DNA of 64,000 bases from Rufibacter sediminis (GTDB lineage Bacteria > Bacteroidota > Bacteroidia > Cytophagales > Hymenobacteraceae), in assembly GCF_014269285.1 (NCBI RefSeq), contig NZ_JACOAF010000010.1, positions 1-64,000 of the forward strand. The letters are read 5' to 3'. Below are positions 27,080 through 35,098 of the stretch, in pieces (the stretch's first letter is position 1; each line of letters begins with the position of its first letter). Both the position numbers and the translations under genes were made by a program. The notes beneath the pieces were generated by a model that ran no database searches, was not told the origin of the DNA, and was given only the letters and a program-made list of their open reading frames with translations.

Positions 27080-28603
27080 TTAGGTTAAGGTAGAAGCTGG
27101 TTCTAATTGATCATCCTGGGCCCAGGCCTTCGCGGCTCGTACCGCTCGTAACCATCCGGCAGTAAGAGCTTTGGTATTGTGCGCTTCGCTGCTGGCCTCA
27201 AAGCGGTCATGGATGTTCCATTGCTCCTGGATCTGGTCTACACTTTCCCAGAAGCCAACCGCTAAACCGGCCAGGTAAGCGGCTCCTATGGCGGTGACTT
27301 CGGTAATGGCGGGTTTTACCACGCTGGCCTGCAAGATATCAGCTTGAAACTGCATGAGCAGGTTGTTGTCTGTGGCACCGCCGTCTACCCGAAGTTCCTT
27401 GATTTCTATGCCGGCATCGGCTTCCATGGCTTTCAGGACTTCCATGGTCTGGAAGGCGATACTTTCCAGACCCGCCCGGGCAATGTGCGCGGAGGTGGTG
27501 CCGCGGGTCATACCCACCAGCGTACCCCGGGAGTGCTGGTCCCAGTGGGGAGCACCCAGGCCAGCGAAGGCGGGGACAAAATAAACCCCTTCGCTGCTGT
27601 CTGCTTTCTGGGCGAGGGCTTCTACCTCAGAAGAGGTGGAGATAATGCCTAAGCCATCCCGAAGCCACTGCACTACCGCGCCGGCAATGAAAATACTGCC
27701 TTCCAAAGCGTAGTGCACCTGGTCTTTGATCTTCCAGGCTACCGTGGTCACCAGTTTGTGGGTGGAGAGGATGGGCTTTTCGCCGATGTTCATCAGCATG
27801 AAGCAGCCGGTCCCATAGGTGTTTTTGACCATGCCCGGCTTGGTGCACATCTGCCCGAACAAAGCCGCCTGCTGGTCGCCGGCAATGCCGGCAATTGGTA
27901 TGCGGGTGGCAAAAATAGAGGCTGAAGTCTCGCCCACCACTTCACTGGAAGAAGTGACCTGTGGCAGCATGCTGGCCGGTATATCAAACAGATCCAGTAG
28001 TTCCTGATCCCATGTAAGGGTATGGATGTTGAATAGCAGCGTGCGGGAAGCGTTGGTAACGTCTGTGGCGTGCACTTTGCCGCCGGTAAGGTTCCAGATA
28101 AGCCAAGAATCAACGGTGCCAAAAGCCAGATGGCCGGCTTCCGCCAGTTCGCGGGCTCCAGCTACGGTCTCTAGTATCCATTTCACTTTAGTGGCCGAGA
28201 AGTAAGCGTCAATCACCAGGCCGGTTTTCTGCTGGATCATCTCTTCCAGGCCCTGTTCTTTCAGATGGTCGCAATAGCCGGCGGTTCGGCGGTCTTGCCA
28301 GACAATGGCATTGTGGATGGCGGCCCCGGTTCGGCGGTCCCAGACTACGGTGGTTTCCCGCTGGTTCGTGATCCCAATGGCGGCAATGTGCTCAGCCCGT
28401 AAACCTGCTTTGGAAATGGCCTCGGCGGCTACCCCAATTTGCGTAGACCAGATTTCATTAGGATCATGCTCCACCCAGCCCGGATGCGGATAGAATTGGG
28501 TGAACTCCTTCTGGGCCAGGGAGACGATGTTCCCCTGCTGATTAAATACAATGGCACGGGAGCTGGTAGTGCCCTGGTCAAACGAAAGTATATATTCAGC
28601 CAT
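27080..28603 (-). CDS. glpK: Glycerol kinase
   Basis: It phosphorylates glycerol to glycerol-3-phosphate with ATP. The 507-residue length and FGGY-kinase motifs are standard: [16 protein letters not shown] at the N-terminus (ATP-binding, residues 9-16), [40 protein letters not shown], and the C-terminal [19 protein letters not shown]. It lies between glpD (5 bases upstream) and glpF (7 bases downstream), a tight operon in which glycerol uptake, phosphorylation and oxidation are produced together. Confidence 0.97.
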   Translation of the reverse strand: MAEYILSFDQGTTSSRAIVFNQQGNIVSLAQKEFTQFYPHPGWVEHDPNEIWSTQIGVAAEAISKAGLRAEHIAAIGITNQRETTVVWDRRTGAAIHNAIVWQDRRTAGYCDHLKEQGLEEMIQQKTGLVIDAYFSATKVKWILETVAGARELAEAGHLAFGTVDSWLIWNLTGGKVHATDVTNASRTLLFNIHTLTWDQELLDLFDIPASMLPQVTSSSEVVGETSASIFATRIPIAGIAGDQQAALFGQMCTKPGMVKNTYGTGCFMLMNIGEKPILSTHKLVTTVAWKIKDQVHYALEGSIFIAGAVVQWLRDGLGIISTSSEVEALAQKADSSEGVYFVPAFAGLGAPHWDQHSRGTLVGMTRGTTSAHIARAGLESIAFQTMEVLKAMEADAGIEIKELRVDGGATDNNLLMQFQADILQASVVKPAITEVTAIGAAYLAGLAVGFWESVDQIQEQWNIHDRFEASSEAHNTKALTAGWLRAVRAAKAWAQDDQLEPASTLT

Positions 28604-28608
28604 AGTCT

Positions 28609-30261
28609 TTAGTTTTTGTAGCTCAAAGATTGCTTCTGTACAGGATTGGCAATGGAGGGAGTATAGGCTTCCAGCAGGTAATTAGAAGCCAGGCTGAAGA
28701 AGGCTTGCACCTGCACCTGCTGCCACTGCTGGTCTAAACCCAGTTCCTCTGCCATGAGGCTCGCTACCTTGGGTGCCATGTCCATGGCGGCTCGGGCGTT
28801 CAGGAACAGAACCCGCATTCTTCTGGCCAGGACATCTTCCACCGTGCGGGCCATTTCATTTCTAACCGCCCAGATGACCTCGGCACCAATATGGGTAAAT
28901 TGCGCATGCAGCGGGAAACTCAACTCTGGATTCTGGTTGGCCAACTCCTGGATATAGCGTTTGTCTGAACCGTAAATGGAAAGCGGAGCCGCGGTAGCCT
29001 GCGGAGCCGCGAATCCATGGATTTTCAGGGAAGCGGTTACGCAGGGCTTCGCCGGTAGAGCGCCTACTTCAATGGCTTTGTCTACCGTGTCCTGTGCCAT
29101 TCTGCGGTACGTAGTCCATTTGCCGCCCGTAATGGTGACAAGGCCCGACGGAGCTACCAACAGTTTATGGCTTCTGGAAATTTCTTTGGTGCTGTTTGTG
29201 TTCTTGGTAGGGGCAGCCAAGGGACGTAGTCCGGCAAAAACGCTCAGCACATCGGCGCGGGTAGGTTTGCGCAACATGTACTGACCGGCTGTTTCCAGGA
29301 TGAAGTCTATTTCCTTGTCAAGCGCCAGCGGCTCCAGGCTGTTCTTGTCCAGCGGCGTGTCGGTGGTTCCTACTAATAAGTGTTTATGCCACGGCACCGC
29401 GAATAACACGCGTCCGTCTGAGGTTTTAGGGATCATCAGGGCGTTGCTTCCCTCCAGGAAGGAGCTGTCCAATACCACGTGTACTCCCTGACTTGGCCTA
29501 ACCAGCGGATGTTGCGCGGGGGCGTTCATCTGCAGTACTTCGTTCACAAAAACGCCGGTGGCGTTCACTACCGTTTTGGCTTTTAGATGGTACTCCTGTC
29601 CAGACTCCAGATCTTTGGCAGTAACCCCGGCAACTTTGCCCTGGCTGTCTTTGAGCAGATTGCTTACCTGCATGTAGTTCAACAGCACGCCGCCCTGCTC
29701 AGCACAGGTTTGGGCAAGGTTAAGCGCCAGGCGGGCATCGTCAAACTGTCCGTCAAAATACTGCACGCCTCCCTTCAGGCCGCTGGTCCTGATGTTGGGG
29801 AGCAGGCTGGCCACCTTTTTGCCGGAGAGAAGGGTGGTTTTGTTGAACCGGTAACGACCCGCCATCAAGTCATAGACGGTTAAGCCTACGCCGTACATCA
29901 TTTCGTTCCACCAGGTGTAGTTGGGGATCACGAACGACTGCACGTTTACCAGGTGGGGGGCATTCTGTAATAATAAGCCGCGTTCATAAAGTGCTTCGTA
30001 CACCAGTTTGATGTCTCCTTGGGCCAGGTAGCGTACTCCGCCATGGACTAGTTTGGTGCTTCGGCTGGAGGTTCCTTTCGCGAAATCTGCCTGCTCTAAT
30101 AATAAGGTCTTGAAACCTCTTGACGCTGCGTCCAAAGCAACTCCTAATCCAGTGGCACCCCCTCCAATTACAATCATATCCCAAACAGACGACTCGTTCT
30201 GTATTTTCTGTAGGAATATCTCTCTCTTGAAAAACGAAGGGTTGGGTTCTTTCTCTTTCAC
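28609..30261 (-). CDS. glpD: Aerobic glycerol-3-phosphate dehydrogenase
   Basis: A membrane-associated FAD enzyme that oxidises glycerol-3-phosphate to dihydroxyacetone phosphate and passes electrons to quinone. The 550-residue protein has the FAD dinucleotide site [20 protein letters not shown] (GGGATG at 33-38), [14 protein letters not shown], and the [11 protein letters not shown] segment, followed by the C-terminal helical domain. The start is GTG 30261, giving about 28 residues before the Rossmann fold, a usual length. It is first in the glpD-glpK-glpF unit, divergent from the DeoR-type regulator. Confidence 0.96.
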   Translation of the reverse strand: MKEKEPNPSFFKREIFLQKIQNESSVWDMIVIGGGATGLGVALDAASRGFKTLLLEQADFAKGTSSRSTKLVHGGVRYLAQGDIKLVYEALYERGLLLQNAPHLVNVQSFVIPNYTWWNEMMYGVGLTVYDLMAGRYRFNKTTLLSGKKVASLLPNIRTSGLKGGVQYFDGQFDDARLALNLAQTCAEQGGVLLNYMQVSNLLKDSQGKVAGVTAKDLESGQEYHLKAKTVVNATGVFVNEVLQMNAPAQHPLVRPSQGVHVVLDSSFLEGSNALMIPKTSDGRVLFAVPWHKHLLVGTTDTPLDKNSLEPLALDKEIDFILETAGQYMLRKPTRADVLSVFAGLRPLAAPTKNTNSTKEISRSHKLLVAPSGLVTITGGKWTTYRRMAQDTVDKAIEVGALPAKPCVTASLKIHGFAAPQATAAPLSIYGSDKRYIQELANQNPELSFPLHAQFTHIGAEVIWAVRNEMARTVEDVLARRMRVLFLNARAAMDMAPKVASLMAEELGLDQQWQQVQVQAFFSLASNYLLEAYTPSIANPVQKQSLSYKN

Positions 30262-30708
30262 GTGGCTTATTAATCGTAAGTAAATGGTTGCTTTTTGTTT
30301 CGTTTTAAAATTATACTACTGAAATAAGAAAAGCAAAAGAAATTATCTAAAAGAATAAAGCTAGGGGAGGGATATTTTAGAAATTTAGTAAGGAGCTGAG
30401 CCAGCTTTTTAGTTATTGGTAAAGAATCACCTACACGAGAATCGTAATCAATAGATTCTCAAAGAGAGAGAAGGGAAAGGCAGTTGCCGGAATTTTCTTC
30501 TATATTTAAGTACTCAGCCGTAAGGCATTTAACAAGCCCAGAAGTACTTATTCTTGGAAAGAATCTGAGTAAGAAGAGGATAGGAGGGTTGTGACTCAGG
30601 ATTGTCTTGATAGGCAGGAGTGGAGCAGAGCAGGGGAACTACAGTGATAGAGTTTGAATAAAGGATTTTATATATTTCATTTGATTTCGTTTTATAGGAG
30701 TTGTTCTA
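30262..30708. promoter_or_regulatory. Divergent control region between glpD and glpR
   Basis: An A+T-rich 447-base gap between divergent genes must contain the promoters and, by analogy with other DeoR/GlpR systems, operator sites. I could not identify a clear TAnnTTTG box or operator repeat. No small gene is visible. An AGGAG ribosome-binding sequence (30696-30700) lies 8 bases before the glpR ATG, unusual in a phylum that seldom relies on such sites. Confidence 0.5.
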
Positions 30709-31479
30709 ATGATTAATATCACCGAAAGGCATCAACATATAATTAATAAGCTGCAGCAGAAGGGACAGGTAACCGTGTTGGACTTGTGCGATGAGCTAAG
30801 TGTCTCTTCTGTGACCATCAGAAAAGATCTCAAACTGCTGGAAGACAAAGGGCTCCTTTTCCGGACGCACGGCGGAGCCACCCAGAACAACCCGTATACC
30901 ATTGACCGGCCGGTGAATGAGAAAGAGCACATGCAAATCAATGAGAAGCACCGCATAGGGGTAGCGGCGGCTAAATTGATAGAGGCCAATGACTCCATCC
31001 TGATTGCGTCCGGCACTACCGTCATGTCATTGGCGAAGAACATTCAGCCGGTGCCGCTCAAGAACCTGACGGTGATCACTGCGGCGCTGAACGTGGCGCT
31101 GGAACTGATCCGGCACCCCGAGATTGAGATCATGCAGTTAGGCGGCTTGCTGCGGCGCAGTTCCTCGTCGGTGACGGGGCCTTATGCCGAGAGCGTGCTG
31201 TCAGATTTTTCCTGCAGCAAGCTGTTCCTGGGCGTGGATGGCATAGACCTGGAGTTTGGCCTCACCACCACCAATGTGATGGAGGCGCACCTGAACCGCC
31301 AGATGATCAACATCTCCCAGAAAACCATTGTGCTGGCAGATTCCTCTAAGTTTGGCAAGAGGGGCTTCGGGCGGATCTGCGGATTTGAGGACATCGACCA
31401 GATCATCACCGACAAAGGCATTTCTGACCACACCTACAAGGCCCTGCAGGGAATGGGCGTGAAAGTGACCATTGTATAA
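30709..31479 (+). CDS. glpR: DeoR-family repressor, likely GlpR
   Basis: A 256-residue regulator with an N-terminal winged helix-turn-helix (about 6-60: RHQHIINKLQQKGQVTVLDLCDELSVSS then TIRKDLKLLEDKG, HGGA) and a DeoRC sugar-phosphate-sensing domain (from about 75: KHRIGVAAAKLIEANDSILIASGTT). LADSSKFGKRGF near the C-terminus is a family mark. Divergent placement beside glpD supports control of the glycerol genes by glycerol-3-phosphate (inference). It is convergent with oxyR, with a perfect palindrome between them. Confidence 0.88.
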   Translation: MINITERHQHIINKLQQKGQVTVLDLCDELSVSSVTIRKDLKLLEDKGLLFRTHGGATQNNPYTIDRPVNEKEHMQINEKHRIGVAAAKLIEANDSILIASGTTVMSLAKNIQPVPLKNLTVITAALNVALELIRHPEIEIMQLGGLLRRSSSSVTGPYAESVLSDFSCSKLFLGVDGIDLEFGLTTTNVMEAHLNRQMINISQKTIVLADSSKFGKRGFGRICGFEDIDQIITDKGISDHTYKALQGMGVKVTIV

Positions 31480-31489
31480 CTTCTGGGGC

Positions 31490-31537
31490 AAAAGCGTTTC
31501 GGGGCCGATTTTGGAAAATCGGCCCCGAAACGCTTTT
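31490..31537. terminator. Perfect Pal40-type palindrome acting as bidirectional terminator
   Basis: Arms of 23 bases (31490-31512 and 31515-31537) are exact complements with a 2-base GG loop; the core reads GCGTTTCGGGGCCGATTTT on the left. The outer A4/T4 runs give a T-tract on either strand. It sits between convergent glpR and oxyR and overlaps the oxyR stop codon (31536-31538). Confidence 0.9.
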
Positions 31538-32471
31538 ACTTGATTTTTACCACCCGCACCGGGTTGCGCTCTTTCAACCCGACGGGTACGTGCGCCACAA
31601 TCTCATCGCGCAGGGCCTCAATCAGGCGCTTCTTCAGGAAACTGCGGTGTACCACCAGGCTCACCTCGCGCAGCGGCTGCGGATCGGCGAAGGGGCGCAC
31701 CATGCCTTTCTTTTCTTCAGACAAATCCAGCACTGATAGTTCTGGCAGCAGCGTCATGCCGCGTTGGGTTTCCACAATCCGTTTGAGGGTTTCCAGGGAG
31801 CCGCTCTCGTAATCCAGGTGCACGTTCCGGATGCCTTTGGTGCGGTTGCAGAGCTGCAGTACCTGGCTTCTAAAGCAATGGCCGTCGTTGAGAAGCCACA
31901 GATCGGCGGGGTCAATGGCTTCGGCGGTGATGGTTTCCAGTTTGGCCAGTGTGTGGGAGGGGTGCATGTAGCCCACAAACGCCTCGTAGAAAAGCGGCAC
32001 TTCCACAATGGTTTTGTCGTTCAGGGGCGTGACCAGCAAACCCACGTCCAGGAGCTCCAGCCGGAGATTCTCCACAATATCACCCGTCACCGACTCCTGA
32101 ATGGTGACGTGTACTTTGGGGTACTTTTGGATAAACGAGGTGATAAACAGCGGCACCAGGTACGGCGCCAGGGTAGGGATCACGCCAATGCGCAGTTCAC
32201 CGGTGATGCCGTCTCGCTGCACCTTCACCAGTTCCTCAATCTTCTTGAACTCGGCAACGGCCACCCGGGCTTGAGCAATCACCTCTTTCCCTAGCTCAGT
32301 GGGGCGCACGGGCACGCGGCTCCGGTCAAAGACCTGCACGCCCAGTTCCTCCTCCAGTTTCTGGATCTGCATGCTGAGGGTGGGCTGCGTCACAAAGCAT
32401 TTTTCGGCGGCGGTGGCAAAGTGCCGGTACGTGTCTACAGAAAGCAGGTATTCCAGTTGCGTGTGGGTCAT
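31536..32471 (-). CDS. oxyR: Hydrogen peroxide-sensing LysR regulator OxyR
   Basis: A 311-residue LysR-type activator. The N-terminal helix-turn-helix (MTHTQLEYLLSVDTYRHFATAAEKCFVTQPTLSMQIQKLEEEL when read through) is followed by the sensor domain. The redox pair lies in LLNDGHCFRSQVLQLC: Cys199 and Cys208, at the same numbers as in E. coli OxyR. The open frame extends upstream to 32558, but those residues read through a Pal40 palindrome; ATG 32471 matches the family N-terminus. It is divergent from dps and next to ahpC and ahpD, the expected targets. Confidence 0.93.
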   Translation of the reverse strand: MTHTQLEYLLSVDTYRHFATAAEKCFVTQPTLSMQIQKLEEELGVQVFDRSRVPVRPTELGKEVIAQARVAVAEFKKIEELVKVQRDGITGELRIGVIPTLAPYLVPLFITSFIQKYPKVHVTIQESVTGDIVENLRLELLDVGLLVTPLNDKTIVEVPLFYEAFVGYMHPSHTLAKLETITAEAIDPADLWLLNDGHCFRSQVLQLCNRTKGIRNVHLDYESGSLETLKRIVETQRGMTLLPELSVLDLSEEKKGMVRPFADPQPLREVSLVVHRSFLKKRLIEALRDEIVAHVPVGLKERNPVRVVKIK

Positions 32472-32523
32472 AGAGGCGTAGGTAAAAGCGGTGACAAACG
32501 TGTTTTTAACAGATGCGTGCTGG

Positions 32524-32564
32524 CCGTTTCGGGGCCGTTTTCCGGAAAAGAGGCTCAAAAAGGC
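32524..32564. repeat. Pal40 palindrome copy in the oxyR/dps control region
   Basis: CCGTTTCGGGGCCGTTTTCC on the left and GGAAAAGAGGCTCAAAAAGG on the right. It lies between the oxyR start and the presumed oxyR -7 box, that is, probably within the oxyR leader RNA. Confidence 0.8.
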
Positions 32565-32582
32565 GCGGCAACGCAGCTAAAA

Positions 32583-32590
32583 CAAAGATA
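32583..32590 (-). promoter_or_regulatory. Putative -7 box of the oxyR promoter
   Basis: CAAAGATA on the + strand reads TATCTTTG on the minus strand, an exact TAnnTTTG match. No clear -33 TTTG is seen at the right distance. It would give an oxyR leader of about 100 bases that contains the Pal40 copy. Confidence 0.35.
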
Positions 32591-32625
32591 ATAGATTTAC
32601 ATGATGATCGTATAAATACTATCAA

Positions 32626-32657
32626 TTTGATCTATAAAATCGTTTCCGGCACCTTTG
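32626..32657 (+). promoter_or_regulatory. Putative dps promoter with nearby palindrome
   Basis: TTTG (32626-32629), a 20-base spacer and CACCTTTG (32650-32657, one mismatch to TAnnTTTG). The -33 box lies inside the small palindrome ATCAATTTGAT (32621-32631), flanked by two CTAT tetranucleotides (32619-32622, 32632-32635) reminiscent of OxyR contact bases, although their spacing is not the classical 7 bases. Confidence 0.4.
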
Positions 32658-32705
32658 TCGTATGGGTAGGCAGTACACAAGTATTTACTAACCTATCACA
32701 CCACT

Positions 32706-33182
32706 ATGGAATCACACAACGAATTAGGACTGGAACGCAGAGATACCAAAGACCTGGCCGTAAAACTGAACGAGCTGCTGGCCAACTACCACGTCTATTA
32801 CCAAAACCTGCGGGCCTTCCACTGGAACATCAAAGGCGGAAACTTCTTCGCGCTGCACGCCAAGTTTGAGGAACTGTACACCGAGGCCTTCGAGACCATT
32901 GACGAGATCGCGGAGCGTATTCTCACCCTGCGGCACGTGCCCATGCACAGCTTCTCTGATTTCCTGGCCACTTCCCGCGTGCAGGAACGCAAAGGCCTTA
33001 CCTCAGACGTAGACACCGTGGCCGCCACCGTGGAGAACATTGGCCAGATCATTCACCTGGAGCGCGAGGTTCTGGCCCTGGCCGCCGAACTGGACGATGA
33101 AGGCACGCAAGGCCTGATCAGCGATAACCTGAACACCCTGGAGAAGAACCTCTGGATGCTGAACGCTTTCCAAGGCTCTTAA
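32706..33182 (+). CDS. dps: Dps ferritin-like DNA-protection protein
   Basis: A 158-residue mini-ferritin that oxidises Fe(II) with peroxide, stores iron and protects DNA. The inter-subunit ferroxidase ligands are all present: His39 (FHWNIKG), His51 (LHAKFEELY), Asp66 and Glu70 (ETIDEIAERI). Length is normal. It is divergent from oxyR, and the gap holds a plausible promoter, so peroxide induction is likely. A 153-base foldback element follows immediately after its stop codon. Confidence 0.95.
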   Translation: MESHNELGLERRDTKDLAVKLNELLANYHVYYQNLRAFHWNIKGGNFFALHAKFEELYTEAFETIDEIAERILTLRHVPMHSFSDFLATSRVQERKGLTSDVDTVAATVENIGQIIHLEREVLALAAELDDEGTQGLISDNLNTLEKNLWMLNAFQGS

Positions 33183-33335
33183 AGCTTGAACCTGTTTAGT
33201 AAAGAAACAGCGATTAGCTATTACCCTTGCTGTGTGTTCTCACCAGCAAGTGGGACGGCTCCTGGTTTGGATTGTTGGTGAGAACACCAACAATGGCGGC
33301 TATTCTCGCTCCCTTTCTGCTTTACTAAACAAGCT
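33183..33335. repeat. 153-base foldback element between dps and ahpC
   Basis: The ends AGCTTG...TGTTTAGTAAAG and CTTTACTAAACAAGCT pair, with further imperfect pairing inward to GTGTTCTCACC (33234-33244) and GGTGAGAACAC (33277-33287). A rival hairpin, ATTGTTGGTG (33271-33280) with CACCAACAAT (33285-33294), uses the same bases and cannot form at the same time. It may be a MITE-like remnant or a structured spacer. Confidence 0.7.
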
Positions 33336-33400
33336 CTTAACCTACATCCGATCTTAAAACACTACTAATACCCTTTATTACCTTTTAACCTTACCTGTAC

Positions 33401-33958
33401 ATGTACCAAAACCGAGTACTATCCGTTGGGGCAGAATTCCCTGCCTTCGCCAAGAAAGCTGTTGTTTCCTTAGAGAGAGACCAAGAGTTTAGAACCATCA
33501 CGGAGCAAGAGCACCGCCAAAACGACCAATGGTTGGTGATGTTCTGGTGGCCCAAAGACTTCACCTTCGTGTGCCCCACCGAGATTGCCGAGTTCAACAA
33601 GAACTATGACGAGTTCCGCGACCGCGACTGCCAACTGATTGGCGCCTCCACTGATTCTGAGTTCGTGCATGCCGCCTGGCGCCGCGACCACGACGACCTG
33701 CGCGGCCTCCGGTTCCCCATGCTAGCGGATACGTCCAAGTCACTGGCCGAAGAGCTGGGCATCCTGGATACTGAGGAGAAAGTAGCCTACCGCGTGACCT
33801 TCATCGTGGACCCACAAGGCATCATCCAGTGGGTGAGCGTAAACGGCTTGAACGTGGGCCGCAACGTAGCCGAGGTGTTGCGCGTGCTGGACGCACTGCA
33901 AACCGACGAACTTTGCCCCTGCAACTGGAAAAAAGGCGAGGCCACGTTATCGGTTTAA
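33401..33958 (+). CDS. ahpC: Alkyl hydroperoxide reductase AhpC, AhpD-dependent type
   Basis: A 185-residue typical 2-Cys peroxiredoxin. The peroxidatic Cys58 is in FTFVCPTE; the C-terminus reads TDELCPCNWKKG with two cysteines (172 and 174). This CxC tail is the form known from mycobacterial AhpC, which is reduced by AhpD rather than AhpF, and an ahpD gene follows here. It should remove H2O2 and organic peroxides in the cytosol. The gene lies in the oxyR-dps-ahpC-ahpD block; a hairpin downstream (33972-34031) may end its transcript. Confidence 0.93.
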   Translation: MYQNRVLSVGAEFPAFAKKAVVSLERDQEFRTITEQEHRQNDQWLVMFWWPKDFTFVCPTEIAEFNKNYDEFRDRDCQLIGASTDSEFVHAAWRRDHDDLRGLRFPMLADTSKSLAEELGILDTEEKVAYRVTFIVDPQGIIQWVSVNGLNVGRNVAEVLRVLDALQTDELCPCNWKKGEATLSV

Positions 33959-33971
33959 CTTAAAAAAACAC

Positions 33972-34031
33972 CCGGAACATCTGCGGTGAGCAGGAGGAAA
34001 TGTCTGTCCCTCACTGCCCGCAGATCTCCGG
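33972..34031 (+). terminator. Hairpin after ahpC
   Basis: CCGGAACATCTGCGG and CCGCAGATCTCCGG form a long stem with one internal mismatch and further partial pairing inside. There is no long T-tract afterwards, so it may be an attenuator or 3'-end stabiliser. Confidence 0.5.
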
Positions 34032-34108
34032 TTGTTCATCTATCCAGACTTGTTTCGTTAACAGTGTCAGGTGAAAGGAAAACCTGGCTTACCCACAGCG
34101 GATTTTCC

Positions 34109-34145
34109 TTTTCGGCCTGTTTCCCAGAAATCAGCCCCAAAACGC
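34109..34145. repeat. Pal40 palindrome copy
   Basis: Left TTTTCGGCCTGTTTCCC, right GAAATCAGCCCCAAAACGC. The GAAATCAG right arm marks the + orientation used by most copies. Confidence 0.75.
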
Positions 34146-34182
34146 ACCGGAGGTCAGAGCTGCGATCTGGAACGCTTCATCC

Positions 34183-34214
34183 AACTCAGAACTCAAGACT
34201 CAAGACTCAGAACT
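34183..34214. repeat. Heptanucleotide array nACTCAn, four units
   Basis: AACTCAG, AACTCAA, GACTCAA and GACTCAG in tandem, followed by AACT. The same heptamer is repeated at 41760-41794. Confidence 0.8.
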
Positions 34215-34221
34215 ATTATTT

Positions 34222-34311
34222 GGGCGTGCCCCTACGGGTCGGGCTATCCGCTGCAAGTCCTCGGGACTTCGTTCCTCGCCCCTCTGGGCTTTCCGCTGCT
34301 ATCCCTCACGC
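34222..34311. repeat. Intergenic repeat starting GGGCGTGCCCCTACGGG
   Basis: The sequence begins GGGCGTGCCCCTACGGGTC, then GGGCTATCCGCTGC, and ends ATCCCTCACGC. I recognise closely similar intergenic repeats from other Bacteroidota. Here the GGGCTnTCCGCTGC segment is duplicated (about 34240 and 34286), with AAGTCCTCGGGACTT, a 7-base hairpin, between the copies. Confidence 0.6.
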
Positions 34312-34353
34312 ATTTTGTCTCTTGCGCCAGGTACTGCCCCGAGAACGACTTCC

Positions 34354-34393
34354 GCGTTTTACGCCTGATTTCGGAGTACTTCCCTGAAAACAG
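34354..34393. repeat. Pal40 palindrome copy, probably reversed
   Basis: GCGTTTTACGCCTGATTTC on the left and TTCCCTGAAAACAG on the right. The ATTTC spacing, normally on the right arm, is on the left, so this copy appears to be in the opposite orientation. It is 4 bases from the next copy. Confidence 0.7.
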
Positions 34394-34397
34394 TTTC

Positions 34398-34435
34398 TGC
34401 GTTTTAGGCCTGTTTTCGGGAAAGGGCACCAAAAG
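34398..34435. repeat. Pal40 palindrome copy, tandem partner
   Basis: TGCGTTTTAGGCCTGTTTTC on the left and GGGAAAGGGCACCAAAAG on the right; it forms a tandem pair with the copy at 34354. Confidence 0.8.
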
Positions 34436-34457
34436 TAGCCGTGCCGGCCTCACAGCA

Positions 34458-34495
34458 ACCATCAGCAATCAACAATTAACCATCAGCAATCAACA
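34458..34495. repeat. 17-base direct repeat abutting the ahpD start codon
   Basis: ACCATCAGCAATCAACA occurs at 34458-34474 and 34479-34495; the second copy ends in the A of the ahpD ATG. It belongs to the same short-repeat family as 42571-42598. Confidence 0.8.
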
Positions 34496-35079
34496 TGCTT
34501 TCCGTTATCCAAGAAACCCAACAAGACTTCCTCAAAGATCTGGGGCTTACCGGCCACAACTTCGCGCGCCTGGACCAACTGGTCACCGGCGACTCCAAGT
34601 ACCTGAAAGACCTGCGCATCAACCTCAAGACCGCCTTGCAGTCAGAGAATGTGACGTCCAAAGAAGCGTACCTCATTGCCCTCTCTGCGGCCGTGAACGA
34701 AGAAAATAACACCTTGACGGAGGCGTTCAGAACACTGGCAGCCTCGCACGGTGCCACTGACGCGGAGCTGGCCGAGGCTGTGGCCGTGACTTCGTTGTTA
34801 AGCACCAACAACATTCTGTATCGGTTCAAGCACTTCATGCACACCGATTTCTATGAGTCTGCGCCCGCCAAAGTGAAGATGAACATCATGATGAACCCCG
34901 TGACCGGCAAAGAGTTCTTTGAGCTGGTGAGTCTGGCAATCTCGGCCATTAATGGCTGTGAGCGGTGCGTGACCTCGCATGAGGACAGCGTGCGCAAGCT
35001 GGGCGCTTCTGAGCAGCGTATTTTTGATGCCGTGCGCATTGCCGCCGTTGTGGTGGGCGTGAGCAAGGTCATCCGTTAG
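34495..35079 (+). CDS. ahpD: Alkyl hydroperoxidase AhpD
   Basis: A 194-residue carboxymuconolactone-decarboxylase-fold thiol enzyme that passes electrons to AhpC. The active site FELVSLAISAINGCERCVTSHE contains Cys155, Cys158 and His162 and the upstream Glu143, in the same arrangement as mycobacterial AhpD. The N-terminal domain is also AhpD-like (two-domain, about 190 residues), not a short CMD protein. It follows ahpC after a repeat-filled 536-base gap, so it may have its own promoter. Reduction by a lipoamide-type partner is known for the mycobacterial enzyme; no such gene is in view. Confidence 0.93.
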   Translation: MLSVIQETQQDFLKDLGLTGHNFARLDQLVTGDSKYLKDLRINLKTALQSENVTSKEAYLIALSAAVNEENNTLTEAFRTLAASHGATDAELAEAVAVTSLLSTNNILYRFKHFMHTDFYESAPAKVKMNIMMNPVTGKEFFELVSLAISAINGCERCVTSHEDSVRKLGASEQRIFDAVRIAAVVVGVSKVIR

Positions 35080-35098
35080 TATTCTTAACTTTTTCGCC

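Larger units (their letters stand above)
33959..34494. other. Repeat-rich gap between ahpC and ahpD
   Basis: 536 bases with no credible gene. In order it holds a hairpin (33972-34031), a Pal40 copy, a heptanucleotide array (34183-34214), a Bacteroidota-type GGGCGTGCCCCTACGGG repeat (34222-34311), two tandem Pal40 copies (34354-34435) and a direct repeat running into the ahpD start codon. The ahpD promoter is not evident. Confidence 0.6.

Noticed and set aside
33986-34709. Two long open frames in the ahpC-ahpD gap (one running into ahpD)
   Set aside because: They read through Pal40 copies, a heptanucleotide array and another repeat, and the second overlaps the clear ahpD gene in a different frame.
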